Positions 31,255 through 44,670 of a stretch of 64,000 nt of DNA are shown in pieces. Under the pieces are notes generated by a model, which saw only the letters and a program-made list of their open reading frames with translations, was not told where the DNA came from and made no database searches. A program made the position numbers and the translations under genes. Every line of letters starts with the position of its first letter. Positions within the stretch are counted from its first letter, which is position 1. Source of the DNA: Lineus longissimus (lineage: Eukaryota > Nemertea > Pilidiophora > Heteronemertea > Lineidae); NCBI RefSeq assembly GCF_910592395.1, contig NC_088321.1:8062001-8126000 (forward strand), read 5' to 3'.

Positions 31255-32569
31255 GGCAGGCGGTATTTGCACCACGCCACCACGGGCACCACGCGACCAC
31301 CACGCCACCACGCGAACAGGCGGAGCGATCATAATGACGATATCAAAACAGACCATCAGACCACAGACGCTTGAGAGTTGTGGTTACACCTACCAATTAT
31401 AGATGGCATGTTGGTATACTGCGTTGTTGCCGGACGGGATTTACGAATTTTTCATTACTTGTTAATGGCATTCGCAAAAAGCAGGGCTATTATTAAGCCG
31501 CTATACATTCGTGTCCAACCGTTTGTCATGAGAGATTTCAACAACGACGGATTGTTTATTTTACAAGAGTTCCATTACAGAGGGCACCTGTTTTGGTTTG
31601 AAACCTTTACTTTCTCATCAAACTGACTTATTTTGTAGATGTGTCATTAGTCACAGCTACAGATGACAGAATGCAACTTAGGCTTTGGTGTCCATTGAAC
31701 AAAGGTCTTCAAAGGTCAGGCGGGCGCGTCGATTATAATAATAATATACAATGTATAATAATGATCACAATATTGAAGATAAGAAGAAGAATTCCCAAGC
31801 TTGTTGGCTTGGGAAGCCTAGTGATTCACCTTCCCTAAAGAATGCATAAGATTCGAGACATGTCCATTAAAGGGGCACTGTAGGCAGCATCTTGGTAGGC
31901 AACATAAAGTTACACAAAGTAGCCAGTGAGTCTCTCACCTCTCACAGTTTGTCCTAACCTAGTCACGCCTGTAACAGGGATACATTCAGTGATGAATCAA
32001 ATAAGACCTAATGCCCTTACCCTGTTTATAAGTCAGCTAAAGTTGGCCAATTTGACCCCCTGCTCCTACATAGTCCCCCTTTAATGGGAAACTATAGGCA
32101 ACAGCTAGGTAGGCAAGATAAAGTTACACAAAGTCGCCAATAAGGGTCTCTCACACAACAGTATGTTGAAACTATGCACACGTGTTCGAGTGAGTGATAA
32201 ATCTAACTCCTCCCCCCCCCCCCCCCAACCCACCCCACCCAAACGAACGGCCACCCCTTTAAAGGGAGACTATATAACCCACTCGTACTCGTATGGTTTT
32301 TGCAGGTCAGTCGTCAGTTGGTGTAGGTCTAGAACGGTAATTCAGTACGTATTTCCGTAGTTGGCGTACGCCTTTATTCCAATAATCCCAAGAACGGGCA
32401 TCAGAGAAGCTAGGATAGCAGCCAACGCCATCTATAATTGTTCCAAGAAACCATGATCCAATGAATCGACCGCTATTTTGATATCGTCATTATGATCGCT
32501 CCGCCTGTTCGCGTGGTGGCGTGGTGGTGGCGTGGTGCCCGTGGTGGCGTGGTGCAAATACCGCCTGCC
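31255..32569. mobile_element. 1.3-kb non-autonomous element with ~95-bp TIRs and 9-bp TSD
   Basis: Terminal repeats 31,255-31,350 and 32,474-32,569 start GGCAGGCGGTATTTGCACC and differ at about one base in 93. ATATTAAAG is duplicated exactly at 31,246-31,254 and 32,570-32,578. A 9-bp duplication with long TIRs suggests a Mutator-like (MULE) element. No transposase ORF was recognised inside. Two internal segments with 'GGTAGGCAA.ATAAAGTTACA' (31,890 and 32,110) are direct repeats. Confidence 0.85.
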
Positions 32570-33029
32570 ATATTAAAGTGAAGTTGAAAAAAGTGTTGCT
32601 TTAAAAAATGTTTTCATTCTAGTGTTCTTTTGTGAGAAGCCGGCATATTCATAAATGTTTTGGAGACATCATACCAATTGAACGGTTGCTTTCAATTTTG
32701 CTAGTTTAGGCTGTGTATGGTAAAGTGTTAGTTGAGAGATTGGGAGAGTTGTCACAGCCTTTCTTAATGCTTACTTGCATAACGCACCAAACCTGCTCTC
32801 GCTGGGTCTGATGTTTCGGACAAATATCACAGGATCGGCGACATCATCGGGTGTCGGTCGGCTCTCTGACAAGAAGTGCAGATACGAAATATTCATGATT
32901 CGCGCAGAGGGGATAGAACGTGAACGTGCTTTCACGTTTTTACAAACGCGTCCCAAATCTTGTAGCAGAAAAATCTCAGCTTGCAGCTGATCATGAACGC
33001 TGCTGCTGCTGAGGGAAGACCCCGCGATT

Positions 33030-33570
33030 CTGAAAGTTAACAATTTTGCGAACTTTGCAACCCTCGAACAATATTGGAAAGGCATAAATCCAACTTGAAA
33101 ACTCAACAGCCTGATGGGGAACCATTCCAGGCATTTCTATCTGATTTGCGCAAGAAAGCAAATGCATGCGATTATGTTGAACTAAAGGACCAGTTACTGC
33201 GTAACCGATGGGAAACGGGAACCACTAAAGGACAACATCCGCAAGATTCCTTTGAGGAACGCGAATTAGCTCTCAATGAAAAGAAACAGATTCACGAGAT
33301 TTCTAAGCAGGGTGCTATATAGGACATCCAAGGAAATCATGCCACAGCAAAAAGGAGGAACAGAATGATACACTTTGTGAAAAAAGGGAAACTTCATTTT
33401 AAGCCACCAAATAGCGGTTTTTAAAATGAAATTAAGCAGAGCAATCTGATTGCAAGAAAAAGAAATCGCACCCACCAGGTCAGGATTCCTAATGTAGCAA
33501 TTGTGGTTAAACCCATACGGGGAAAGATAAATCATCCTGCCCAGCAAAAATGTGCAGTCCTACCAGAAAG
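33030..33570 (+). mobile_element. Ty3/gypsy gag fragment with zinc knuckle
   Basis: 33,074-33,322 reads 'MERHKSNLKTQQPDGEPFQA' with 'FLSDLRKKANACDY', then 'LKDQLLRNRW', the Gln-x-x-x-Glu-x-x-x-x-F-x-x-x-L-R pattern of gypsy gag. At about 33,490-33,555 another frame gives a CxNCGxxHxGxxxxxCPA spacing typical of a gag zinc knuckle, with a stop inside. No LTR was identified. Confidence 0.65.
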
Positions 33571-34803
33571 TAAAATGTCCTCAGGTTTTTAAAATATAAC
33601 GGAGACAGAATAAGATAATTGAATGCGGGTTTCCACAGGCATTAGTATATTATAAGCTGCTCATGTATTCGTTGTATTTTAACCCAGCTAATCCTGTATC
33701 TTCATTATGGAGCAGGCAATTTTAAAAAAATCCGAAGACTTTTTTATCTATCTTCGTTTATTTTCGTTATTTTTCACAATGTATCGGTGAACTATGATGC
33801 AACTAAGCTTTTTTGCTTTCATTTGAAAATTCCTGCTAAATTATTCATTTTGAAGATTAATTTTAGCTCGCTGCAGGTAATTGTTTATGTCAGCTAGCTT
33901 GATGGTGACATTTGAGAACTCCCCTTATGGTCTCAGTCAGGGTATTTATGAATTCAACACAATTGATTGATGGTTCTGTTACAATGACTAGCATAATACC
34001 CGTGGCACGGGTTGTTTTAGGGTGTTGGCTTACTGTGGGGTTGGGGCAATTTGGGTGAAATGAAATGATATGTCTGTGATGTTGTCTTGATTTTGATGAT
34101 TGGGACAATCTGGGTGATATGGGTTGATTGGTCTGAGGGGTTGTGACCGGAAAATCCACTCCATTTTTACGAACTATTTCGCGAATGGTGAAGAGGCAAT
34201 GACTGAAGTTACGAACTTAGTAAAACAAATACCGCGAGCCTAGCGGGTGGCAGCACCACACGGAGGAAGTAGTTCGCCTAAGGTTTTTTCGAAACCCTCC
34301 GCACGGACTCCACTCGTTCCGGAACACTCACTTACTTGTTAATCTGCAGTGGATAGCCTGTTTTTATTGCAGTAAAGAAATGTTAATCGGGATTTTATAT
34401 CATATTTTATTTTTGCCCCGGGTATTCATAAAGGGAGCTGCGCGCTACATTGCGCCCAGTGCTTGGGTCGGGTGAGGCGGTTTTGTTATTATGTGACGTG
34501 TATCTCGTGATGAATTCCCATGCGGTACTTCGAAAAATTAAGAGCGATTAACAACGTAAGGTGAAAGAGCACGACCAAAATAAAGGGGGAAAATTGCGGA
34601 GATGGATGAATGCTTTAAACACATAGTGGCCCCAATACTTTCCCGGCTTATTTTTGTATGATCCCACACTTTTGATTTAATAGATGACCCCATATGCAAA
34701 TCAGACCTGCTGAAATGGCCCCTTATGTTAATGAGTATGCCCATATATAGAAAGAACAACAAATGCTATTTCTCCGAGATCGCTGCAAAGTTTACCCATT
34801 TAA
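33571..34803. other. Intergenic, nothing recognised
   Basis: No recognisable coding, RNA or repeat-end signal. Confidence 0.4.
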
Positions 34804-34992
34804 CTCGGCGAGGACCATCTCCATATCAACCACGACTTTCAGAAAAGTTTCGAGGTCATCCGATCTGAACTGACGGAGGAGATGTGTGACAAACTATTTC
34901 AGCTCTCCGTCCATTATAGTAGTGATATGCAGAGGGCTGTTCAAGGGCTTTCTGTTGCAACTGATTCTCAAACAAACCTAACATGTCAATGA
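34804..34992 (+). CDS. Orphan ORF or exon, unknown
   Basis: A 62-residue open stretch starts right after TAA and reads 'LGEDHLHINHDFQKSFEVIR', 'SELTEEMCDKLFQLSVHYSS' and so on to TGA. Composition is that of an ordinary helical protein, unlike the surrounding AT-rich DNA, but there is no Met start and I recognise no family. Confidence 0.25.
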   Translation, partial: LGEDHLHINHDFQKSFEVIRSELTEEMCDKLFQLSVHYSSDMQRAVQGLSVATDSQTNLTCQ

Positions 34993-35300
34993 TTCAACCG
35001 GATTTGAATTTGGAATGAGCACACGAATGTCGGAAGTGTTCATAGAAACCCATCAAATACATAGTCATGTTCACGATAGGACATCTGATATTGATTAATT
35101 TCACTGTATAATTGCACGACCCTTGGTCAACACGAGCTCGTTCATGAAGGATTGGGGGTCTTTATCAAAGATATTGAAAGATATTATAATTAAATTGAGA
35201 TTAAGTACAACATATATATATGACCAACTAAATATACCATACTCCCACAGGGCTGAAAACCGCATTCAAATATCTTATCTTATCTCTGTGATATTTTTTA

Positions 35301-36723
35301 ATGAAACGGCCAGGGGCCATTGTGCTCACCGTATACATCTTTTAGTAGGCAGGATCATGCTTAGTTTAGAGGTGAATATGGTGAACACAATCAGGCATGA
35401 AGACTTTTTTTAGATGTGTATTGATGTCAAGTAATAAGACAGGGCAGTATATATAAGTTTATGATCCAACCAATAATTGTCTATGACATCAACAAGATCA
35501 ATATCGTGTGATTGCTAAGAGTCCCTGCAATAAAAAATTCATCGAAAAAAAGTCATTTTAAAATAAGCAAGATATTGCACGTCCTACTTTTTCAGTTTTG
35601 ACCCCCTGGTGGCCAAATCAAGAATCAGATGAGGCCAAAATTCGGTGTCAGAGATTATCTGATGTAGGGGGTTACATGTACCAACTTTCAAGTTCATAGC
35701 ATCAGCAGTTAAGAAACGTGCCATAGTTACACTCTAATGGCCAATTTACGCCATTTGACCTCTGTGACCTAGAAAAGGAGGTCAAATCCAAAAATCGTAG
35801 GACATGTGGTGTATCCTTGCTAGAAGTCCCTGCCATAAAAATTTTATCGAAAACAATTCACTCAAATAAGCAAGATATTGCACTTCTTCCTTTTTCCATT
35901 ATGGCCCCCTGGTGGCCGAATAAAGAATAAGATCAGGCCAAAATTCGGCATCAAAGGTTATCTGATGTAGGGGGTTATATGCACCAAGTTTCAAGTTCAT
36001 AGCTTTACTGGTTAAGAAACGTGCCATAGTTTACACTCCAACGGCCAATTTACGCCATATGACCTCTGTGACCTTGAAAAGTAGGTCAAATTGAAAACCC
36101 GTAAGACAGGTGATGTATTCTTCCTATGAGTACCTACCATAAAAAGTTTATCGAAAACAAGTCACTTATAAGCGAGATATCACACTTTTTAGATATCCAC
36201 ATTTGGCCCCCTGGTGGCAAAGTTGAGAATCAGATCAAACTGAAATTCAGCACCAGAGGCTATGTGATATAGGGGGTTATATGTACCAAGTTTCAAGTTC
36301 ATAGCTTTAGTGGTTAAGAAACGTGCCATAGTTTACACTCTAACGGCCAATTTACGCCATATGACCTCTGTGACCTTGAAAAGTAGGTCAAATTAAAAAC
36401 CCGTATGATATAAGATGTATATTTGTTATGAGTACCTACAACACAAGTTTCATCGAAAACAAGTCACTAATAAGCGAGATATCACACTTTTTAGATATCG
36501 ACATTTGGCCCCCTGGTTGCCAAGTTGAGAATCAGATCGGACCGAAATTCAGTGTCAGAGGTCACCTGACCTAGGGGTTGCTGTGTACAAAGTTTTAAGT
36601 TCATAGCCCTAGCGGTTAAGAAACGTGCCACTGTTTTTTAAATAGGATACGACGACGGACGACGGACGACGACGACGGACGACGGACACTGCGGTATTAC
36701 ATAAGACTCCCCTACGGTGAGCC
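35301..36723 (+). repeat. Dominant repeat, full-length copy
   Basis: Left end ATGAAACGGCCAGGGGCC, right end CCTACGGTGAGCC, ~300-bp internal units and an (ACG)n tail (36,648-36,690). The units at 36.0-36.5 kb are close to those at 15.2-15.6 kb. Confidence 0.9.
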
Positions 36724-36789
36724 AAAAATCAAGAAAATGTAAGATACAAGTCAGAAAAGACAAAAGGGAAAAGATAAAAAATAATAAAA

Positions 36790-36870
36790 TAAAAAAATAT
36801 TTTTGGCCGTCCCTGACCGGGGTTTGAACTCACGACCTTTGGATTGCCACAACACGAAAAACACAAAACA
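36790..36870 (-). mobile_element. tRNA-like SINE fragment (B-box half)
   Basis: On the minus strand 'GTCGTGAGTTCAAACCCCGG' has a good B box (GAGTTCAAACC) and is followed by an A/T-rich tail. No A box upstream. It separates two dominant-repeat copies. Confidence 0.5.
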
Positions 36871-36894
36871 TGCAATTTCGGCCATATCTGTGTC

Positions 36895-37879
36895 TGCGTT
36901 GTGACCTCTGTGACCTCGACAAGTAGGTCAAATTAAAAACCCATATGATATATGATGTATCCTTGCTATGAGTACCTACCACAAAAGTTTTATCGAAAAC
37001 AAGTCATCAATAAGCGAGATATCACACTTTTTAGATATCCACATTCGACCCCCTGGTGGCCAAATTGAGAATCAGATCGGACCGATATTCAGCACAAGAG
37101 GTTATCTGATATAGGGGGTTATATGTACCAAGTTTCAAGTTCATAGCTGTGGCGGTTGAGAAACGTGCCATAGTTACACTGAAACAGCCAATTTATGCCA
37201 TTTGACCTCTGCAACCTTGAAAAGTAGGTCAAATTAAAAACCCGTACGATATATGATGTATCCTTGCTATGAGTACCCACCACGAAAGTTTTATTGAAAA
37301 CAAGTTATTGATAAGCGAATTATCACACTTTTTAGGTATCCACATTCGGCCCCCTGGTGGCCAAGTTGAGAATCAGATCAGACCGAAATTCAGCACCAGA
37401 GGTTATCTGGTATAGGGGGTTATATGTACTAAGTTTCAAGTTCATAGCTGTGGAGGTTGAAAAACGTGCCATAGTTACACTGAAACAGCCAATTTACGCC
37501 ATTTGACCTCTGTGACCTTGAAAAGTAGGTCAAATTAAAAACCCGTACGATATATGATGTATCCTTGCTATGAGTACCTACCACAAAAATTTCATTCCAA
37601 ACAAGTCATTAATAAGCGAGATATCACACTTTTTAGATATCTACATTCGGCCCCCTGGTGGCCAAATTAAGAATCAGATCGGACCGAAATTTAGTGTCAC
37701 AGGTCATCTGACCAAGGGAGTCCTGTGTACAAAGTTACAAGTTCATAGGCTTAGCGGTTAAGAAACGTGCCACTGTTTTTGAAACAGGATACGACGACGA
37801 CGACGACGGACGACGACGACGACAGACGACGACGGACGACGGACACTGCGGTATTGTAAAGACTCCCCTACGGTGAGCC
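36895..37879 (+). repeat. Dominant repeat, 5'-truncated copy
   Basis: Starts inside a unit ('GTGACCTCTGTGACCTCGAC'), has three further units and ends with (ACG)n and CCTACGGTGAGCC at 37,867-37,879. Confidence 0.9.
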
Positions 37880-37989
37880 AAAAAGGTGGACATTTTCTAT
37901 CTGGTAGGACTGTATATAATGGAATCAATTTATATCGGTTTGCAGGCAATTCATGCGCTATAAATGCAAACAATATCATCCTATCTTTG

Positions 37990-38430
37990 TGAGGAGGACC
38001 TCACTCGCTTTTCTGATGAACTGTTCTACACCTACAGATGGCTGAAGAAAGAGGGGCAGCTTAAACATACACAAACAGTCGACAGGACAATCCTAATAGA
38101 AAAGTGCGACGGTACCAAGCACCGGACAAACGACGGATAGACCTCGATGCCATAATCCCTGTGCCGGCATACACAGATTCTGATTCCCCAATTACTCCCC
38201 GTCCTTGATCACTGCAATCGCCCCCTCAAGGAGACACCACCGACAGCCCGTTCCCAGCTAGGAACGAGTCCATGACTGAAAGACCAAAGGGACAACCAAG
38301 GACAAACAAGAAGACCGTCTGAAATACCATCTCCGCCAGCACCGAGACAAAAGAAGTTTTCGCCCGAGCAGTACACCCGCATCAGCCAACCTACCCGACC
38401 CCGCCGGGCCGGGCGCGCGCGTATAATCGA
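37990..38430 (+). other. Possible decayed coding fragment
   Basis: GC-richer segment in which short open stretches appear in different frames ('RRYQAPDKRRIDLDAIIPVP'; 'PPAPRQKKFSPEQYTRISQP'). No family recognised. Confidence 0.2.
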
Positions 38431-39172
38431 TACGTAGTTTCGCGTGCTTTTGGTATGAATAATGTTCTGATTCCCTAGGCCACACCTCTTTCATGGTATT
38501 CTCTCTACTGTGAAAACTTGTTGGTAAAAATATTACAAGTCCATTAATTGTAATACATGTACTTGTTTTTTGGGTAAAGAAGTTTGCCGCCGGGCAAAGT
38601 AATGAAGAAAGGACGAACAACACAAGTTCCGAGTGTCTTTCTTCCTACAAGTACAATCACTTCATTTCTCAATGAGCCGCCGTGTTCTCTTATTCTATGT
38701 GGATCTGTGATTGACCTCCCAGTCGTGTCTTGTTTTCACGGTGGTTCTTTTTCCAAAACGTTAAAATAGATTATCAAAAACGATTAATTCCCAATGGATT
38801 TTATCACTTAGACTCATTCGAAGGAGGCCTTGCAATCATGATCAGTGCAATTCAGTGGGGGGTTTGCTTTTCATCATATCACTGTGCATGCAGTACGCAG
38901 TGTTTTATTTCTAGGACCTCGAAAGAAGGAATGTTAACCCGGGTTTATTTTTTTTCTCATCCCAAGACATTTATGTAAGTGGTGTCATCAATGCAACACG
39001 CACAACACAAGCTCTGCCTGGTCTACTATATAACCACCCAAAAATTTAAAATTTGAATATGTTTTATCATAGAGCTTCCTGCTTTTTTCCCCTTAAATTG
39101 TGGTTTTAAGCTATTGCATAGGTAGCCAAATGTCTTGATCACACCTACAGTGTACTGGTTATGCTCATGTTG

Positions 39173-39797
39173 ACCGCATATACCGGTGGGCAGAAAATGC
39201 ATGCTGATTTCGGTCTGCAGACCGGGGATTTTCTGAAGGCTCAATAGAATTTAGGTTCGTATCTTAAGGGACCACCTCAGCAGCTGTTTTGTGGTTTGAA
39301 GGGAACTAATTGCCCATGGTTATACAACATTATAAACAACATGACTGGCCACTAAATATAAATAGCATTGATAAGGGGATCGCTCCAAACTATACTGTTA
39401 GAACATTGTATTGCATCTTGACACACCATGTCCCGATATTGAAAGTAATAAAACAACAGACTAACTGTCAAAACGATGGGATCATTAGAATTTTAGGGAG
39501 TATTAGAAATTATAAGACAAATACTGTAGTGTCATTTTCGATCGCCCGGTCGTTATCATCCTCGAAAATACAGAGTGAGTCTATTCACACCTGCAAATGA
39601 CTATCTGAGATGATCCACACGTAATTGTGACTATCATTGTAAGAATACTGATTAACATAGTGGGCACAAAGCAACTGTTAAGATAGTCCCTTAGAGCCCT
39701 AACATTTATAAACGCAATTCTATTGACTCTCTTAAAAAAAATCCTCTGCTTGAAGACCGAGATCAGCATGCATTTTCTGCCCACCGCCGCATATGCC
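39173..39797. mobile_element. Inverted-repeat element, ~80-bp arms
   Basis: 39,173-39,252 and 39,716-39,797 are imperfect inverted copies sharing 'AGAAAATGCATGCTGAT' and 'TCAATAGAATT'. About 460 bp lie between. Target duplication not determined. Confidence 0.6.
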
Positions 39798-40249
39798 TTT
39801 CTTGTAAACTGTATAAAATTTACTGCAATGACTCTTATGATAGTACGTACATGTACCAATTCTAAGAAATTGGCATCCAACTAGCGAATATTCTATTATG
39901 CTGTCACCAACAATACTCGTCTGCGAAATTAGTCATGTTAGTATGATGTGTCTGCGCAATTAGACGAATCAATACCATTCCACATCATTTCTAAAGATAC
40001 CAACACCCTTGTCTCATATGATCGATAGAACACAGAATATAATATTTCCTATTGTGTTTACCTATATTTTGAAAAATGATTCTCTTCCAACTCACTTCCC
40101 ATTTAAGATGAAATGTTTTCATAAAGACACTCATGCATACGGCCAATTCAACGTAGATTATGTTCACAATGCAACAACATGTCATTTATACCACAATCAG
40201 TGTTACCATGAATCGTGGCACAGTCTCTGAACGATTCTTTTTCCTCAAA

Positions 40250-42830
40250 ATGTATCATCATCTATCTCTGTGAAACCTCATCCAAAACGGAAAATATTAA
40301 TTCTTCTTCTTGCAAAACTCACCACAACTTTACACACTGACCGTCATTCAACCCTTAGCTTTCATTACAATCAATTTCACTACTCATCCCCCACTACGTA
40401 AACAATCCATTTCACCAAACCGACATGATCGATTAGTCACGACCTGCCAACCGACTTATATCATTTAAGATCATGCTCCGACTTCTCTCCTCTATTTCTT
40501 TGTATCCGTTCTCTTTCGTACCACACCAACCACTCACATGCACCGGAGCTAAACCGACAAACATCTTTCCAACGACTTCAATATCCTACACCAATTATCA
40601 CTCATCAAACCCCAATGATAAAAACTAAAAACTCACTCAATAGCTGACCTCCTGTTCACGCTCACGTTTTTACAATTTCTCCTTTGACCATTTTTCCAAA
40701 ATGTCCATTGCGTTGAACTAGCAGACAACCAGACTACTCACAAACGGAATTACTCGCGAATGTAATTGCAGGCTATGCCAATACAAACGCATCTCCACTA
40801 CTAATCGACCTTGCCAAACTTATACTCCTTTCTGGCGACATCGAACTAAACACCGGTGTAAAAGAAATGCAAGTCCCCCCGGATTCAAAGTGCGGTCCTT
40901 TTGTTAAAGTGAATAACGTCGCCGAGTTCATTTGTTGAAGATTATGTAGCTAACCCTAACCAAATCATTAACCACATTCGTTGACAATACACAGCTATTG
41001 TACGGGGTCCTGCACTCCTAGGACGTCCATTCCTTTTACACCGGCCCCAAGCTTTTCTCAATCAACATAAACAACAAATAACTCACCAAACCTCCCACAG
41101 CGTATCCCTAATTGACCCAATACTCATGATATTGTAGGACAACCGGACGTTTACTCGGAGGTAAAGGTCCTTCCCCAGGGATAATAAGCAACAATTGTCC
41201 CAACGAAGTTATCATATATTGAAAACAATTCCCAAAATTCGCAGTCAAATGACCAATCTGGCAATACAGCAGAGCAACCTGGAACGACCTGAGACACAAA
41301 TTGTCCACATTGACTGGCACGACTAGCTAAACACAGCCAACCTCAAACACAGTGGTAAAAGACTCCGATCACATCCATCCTACTAGAAACTAGCAAAGGG
41401 CACCCCCCCCCCCTTCAAACGGATCACATTTTCCTCAAACGACGAAAATTGGATCACGGCGGAAATCAAACTCGAAAGAGCTAAAAGAAGCAAAAGCTTT
41501 TTAGGGAATACAAAAGAAATCGGAGCTCATAACTCGAACACCATCAAAAAACAGCAAAACCATATCACATCATTAATCTAAAAGGCGAAGCACCCACCTA
41601 TCATCAGTAACTGGCAAATTGAAGAATGGTAAGAACGACAAGGATTGGTGGAAACTAGACAGAAGTGTCTGCGGTTCAGGTATATAAGGGAAGCAAAAAT
41701 TCATCCCTGAACGTCAACCGCTCTTCCATTAACGACCCTACAGCCAAAGCCAACATCCTAAACACACATTTTGTCCATATCCGTAACGTCAACGAATTGA
41801 ATATACACCTCCCTAACCTTATTATACCATTCAAGCGGTCCCTACAGATGAAAACAAATTCCAAGATCCATCGAAAAAAGCAAATAATTATTATCCCGGT
41901 ATTCAAGAAAGCCGACGGGCGCGACAAAATCTGAAGTATAGATCAATATCTCTTCTCGATCTCAGCGTCGTCGGAAAACTATTTAGAAAATAGTCCACAA
42001 CCATGTATACAATCACATCCGCTCCATCTCAAAGAACAAATCAAAGTTCCTTGCAAATCACTCTGCAGCTCCTTGAAATCGAACACCAAATTCTCTTTTG
42101 CGATATAGCCAAGGCTTTTGACAAAACTTCTCGTAAGGGAATCGTGTCGAAACTTCACCAATATAGCATTCGAGGAAAATTCTCATCCTGGTTTACAAGC
42201 TACCTCCAAAACAGACAGCAAAGGGTAGTAATTGATGTGATAGCATCCGAGTGGCTACAAGTCAACGCCGGTTGCATTCCTCAGCCCCCTCATGTTCCTG
42301 GTATACGTAACTGATGTTTCGGAAGACACAAATGGTAGAACGAGACTTTTTGCCGACGTCACATCAGACAGATCTATACCAGGGTGCACACCAGAAATAC
42401 AAAAGGACATAAACTATTCGCATTGGGGGTATACCAAATGGGCTATAACATACAATGCGATGAATACAGTATATACATGGTGATGATCAGACGAATCATA
42501 CCCTCGGCAATCCACTGTCACCTCAAGAACGTCGAAATAAAAAAGTTCTTACCCATGAACATCTCAGATAGACTTTCATTAACAAAGGAACCTCAGACTA
42601 TTCAGTCTATCATGTCGACAGCAAACGCAGATATGGGAATACTCCAAAACATCAAATACAAAACACATTCACAAACAAACCCTATACAAGACATTCATAA
42701 GAAGTTGGCAGAATATTCCACCGCGCGCCTTCCGATGTTCTACAATATCTTGACGGGGCTTGCTCAAACGTATCTCAAGGATCTCATATCAGAATTTACC
42801 GCCAATTAGACAACATCATGACACGCGTAC
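40250..42830 (+). mobile_element. Degenerate non-LTR retrotransposon (Jockey/CR1 group)
   Basis: A G-poor 5' region (from about 40,250) leads to 'LLIDLAKLILLSGDIELNTG' at 40,800-40,857, related to the N-terminal 2A-like segment of some animal non-LTR elements. Around 41,665-41,930 is 'DPTAKANILNTHF..' and 'IIIIPVFKKADGRDKI', the start of the RT domain. 42,060-42,360 has 'LFCDIAKAFDKTSRKGIVSK', 'FTSYLQNRQQRVVID' and 'RLFADVTS', the RT motifs with FADD changed. 42,384-42,809 covers the thumb region. Frames shift repeatedly and the endonuclease is missing. Confidence 0.7.
40831..40860 (+). other. Decayed 2A-like peptide motif
   Basis: Reads SGDIELNTGV where the functional consensus ends D(V/I)ExNPG-P. 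Both prolines essential for ribosome skipping are lost, so it is predicted inactive. Confidence 0.55.
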
Positions 42831-43039
42831 ACCGACAAAAATTAACATAATTTACTTGCCGGACAAACAGCCTATATACAAGTTATTTCCCATTTACAAT
42901 GCGAAACTGGAATGCTCTTGATTTTTCAAAGTGCCAGGTATTGAATCAACCTCATTCTGTCCAATGGACGTCCCCGTAAGTGCACCCCGCTTTCTACTCT
43001 CATGTCCAAATTTTGATAACCAGCGACACTCGCTCATAG

Positions 43040-44200
43040 ACTTTTTTATAGCGTCAAAGAAGAGCTGACCCTAACCTGCGATTCATCGAAAAGTGCATTG
43101 AAGCTGCTTGCTTACAACACGGGAAGTTAGTCGCTTTTGCATAAAGAGCAATGTCGGGCGCGGAAACACGATATGCGAAAATCGAAAAGGAACTGATGGC
43201 GGTCGTCTTTACGAAGCGACGTAATAATAGAAACAGACCACATGCCGTTGTGGTAGCTATTACAAGAAACACACTCGCCGCAGCACCGGCGAAGCTGCAA
43301 CGCTTACTCCTTGGATAAAAGATATATCAGTTTGACATGGTATTCAAAACAGGAAAGGCACTGCAACTGGCTGACACCCTTTCATGCGCGGCTTCTCAAT
43401 CCAGCAGATGTAAACCCAGATCAGCGATCAAATGACTGTGATGATCTCACAGTTCTTCCGATTAGCGACAATAAACTTGATGAACTAATGCAAGCTACTG
43501 CTAATGATCGCATTATACAGAAGTAGAGTACGTGGCGGGATGGTCAGACCATGACAGGGAACTCGCACCGAAGGCAACACATTACCATACTTTTCTTTTA
43601 GCGACAAACCGCTTGTCGATAATGGTATTGTTTTCAAAGGACAGTTGTTAAATTGTTAGATTGTTAGAATACTCCTATGGACTCTGTGCTCGGCTGTCAA
43701 GCGCAGCAAAATTTGTTTAAGTGCACGCGCTCAACGCTTCCCACATCTGAAGGCCCTGCTTGAGCCACAAGTACTAGACACCAAGATAGTTCAGAAATGC
43801 CTATCTGAAAACTCCGTCAAAATTCAAGGATATCGGTGGACAAATCGTCCAAACTTTTGACACATTTGGTCCAAGGTAATAATGTCTGCATTCAGAGCGA
43901 CAACAAGGATATGACAAGGGTGAGAGATTCACAAGGAGAGCGGACTAATCCGGATCTTATCATGTCCGATCTAAACCAGGAGGATTCCAGTACCAGAGGA
44001 ACCGCAAACATCTCTTGAAAGTGCCAGGTTTTGATAACAATAATAAAGATAGCAATTTTCTGCAGCATCACGCAGTCATTGCCATCCGTGCCACTATAAA
44101 CTCCAAAAGCTCATCAGACTGACGCAGGATATCCATCAATTACCTCACAGACTTCCAGTCCGAGACCTCCAGAATCCGCAACTCCGGCCACAGCGCAGGA
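43040..44200 (+). mobile_element. Ty3/gypsy RNase H plus integrase C-terminus, copy 2
   Basis: RNase H is recognisable: 'HGKLVAFA.RAMSGAETRYA' and 'KIEKELMAVVF' (43,120-43,210), then 'APAKLQRLLLG' and 'FDMVFKTGKALQLADTLS' (43,290-43,385). The H2C2 approach ('NGIVFKGQLL' near 43,620) joins directly to 'NTPMDSVLGC' at 43,670, so the integrase catalytic core has been deleted. The following 450 bp match copy 1 at 980-1460. Confidence 0.7.
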
Positions 44201-44670
44201 GCTAAAATAGCAGGGTCGTTGGTACATGTTGACCCAAGTGATTTGAAAATGGATGAACCCAATTAAATGGATGTACCCAATTAAAGCCAATGATGGTCAC
44301 AAGAGCATGAAATACAAAGGACTCTGCTGATTTGAACATGCAAGTCTCTTCTTAGTGTGATGATTCATTTTTTATTTGATGTTGGCTCAAGCTATCAATG
44401 GCTACCAAACATGGGACAAAAGTCGGAATTATTCTCGAAAAAAGTCAGTGAAATGTTGACAGAGATGGTTCAAACTTGGTGAAAGAGGCATTTTTGTAAA
44501 TTTTACTCGTTTTAATAGACTAGTGTTAATTTCAAACATTTTGCTCAACGGACACATTCTTTCTGACGATGAGATTCAAAATTTGATCAATCTACCCTGC
44601 AGCCTATACCCTCGGCATATCCTCAAATATATTCCTACTTAAAACTCTGATCCATCCCATCGGGCATTAT

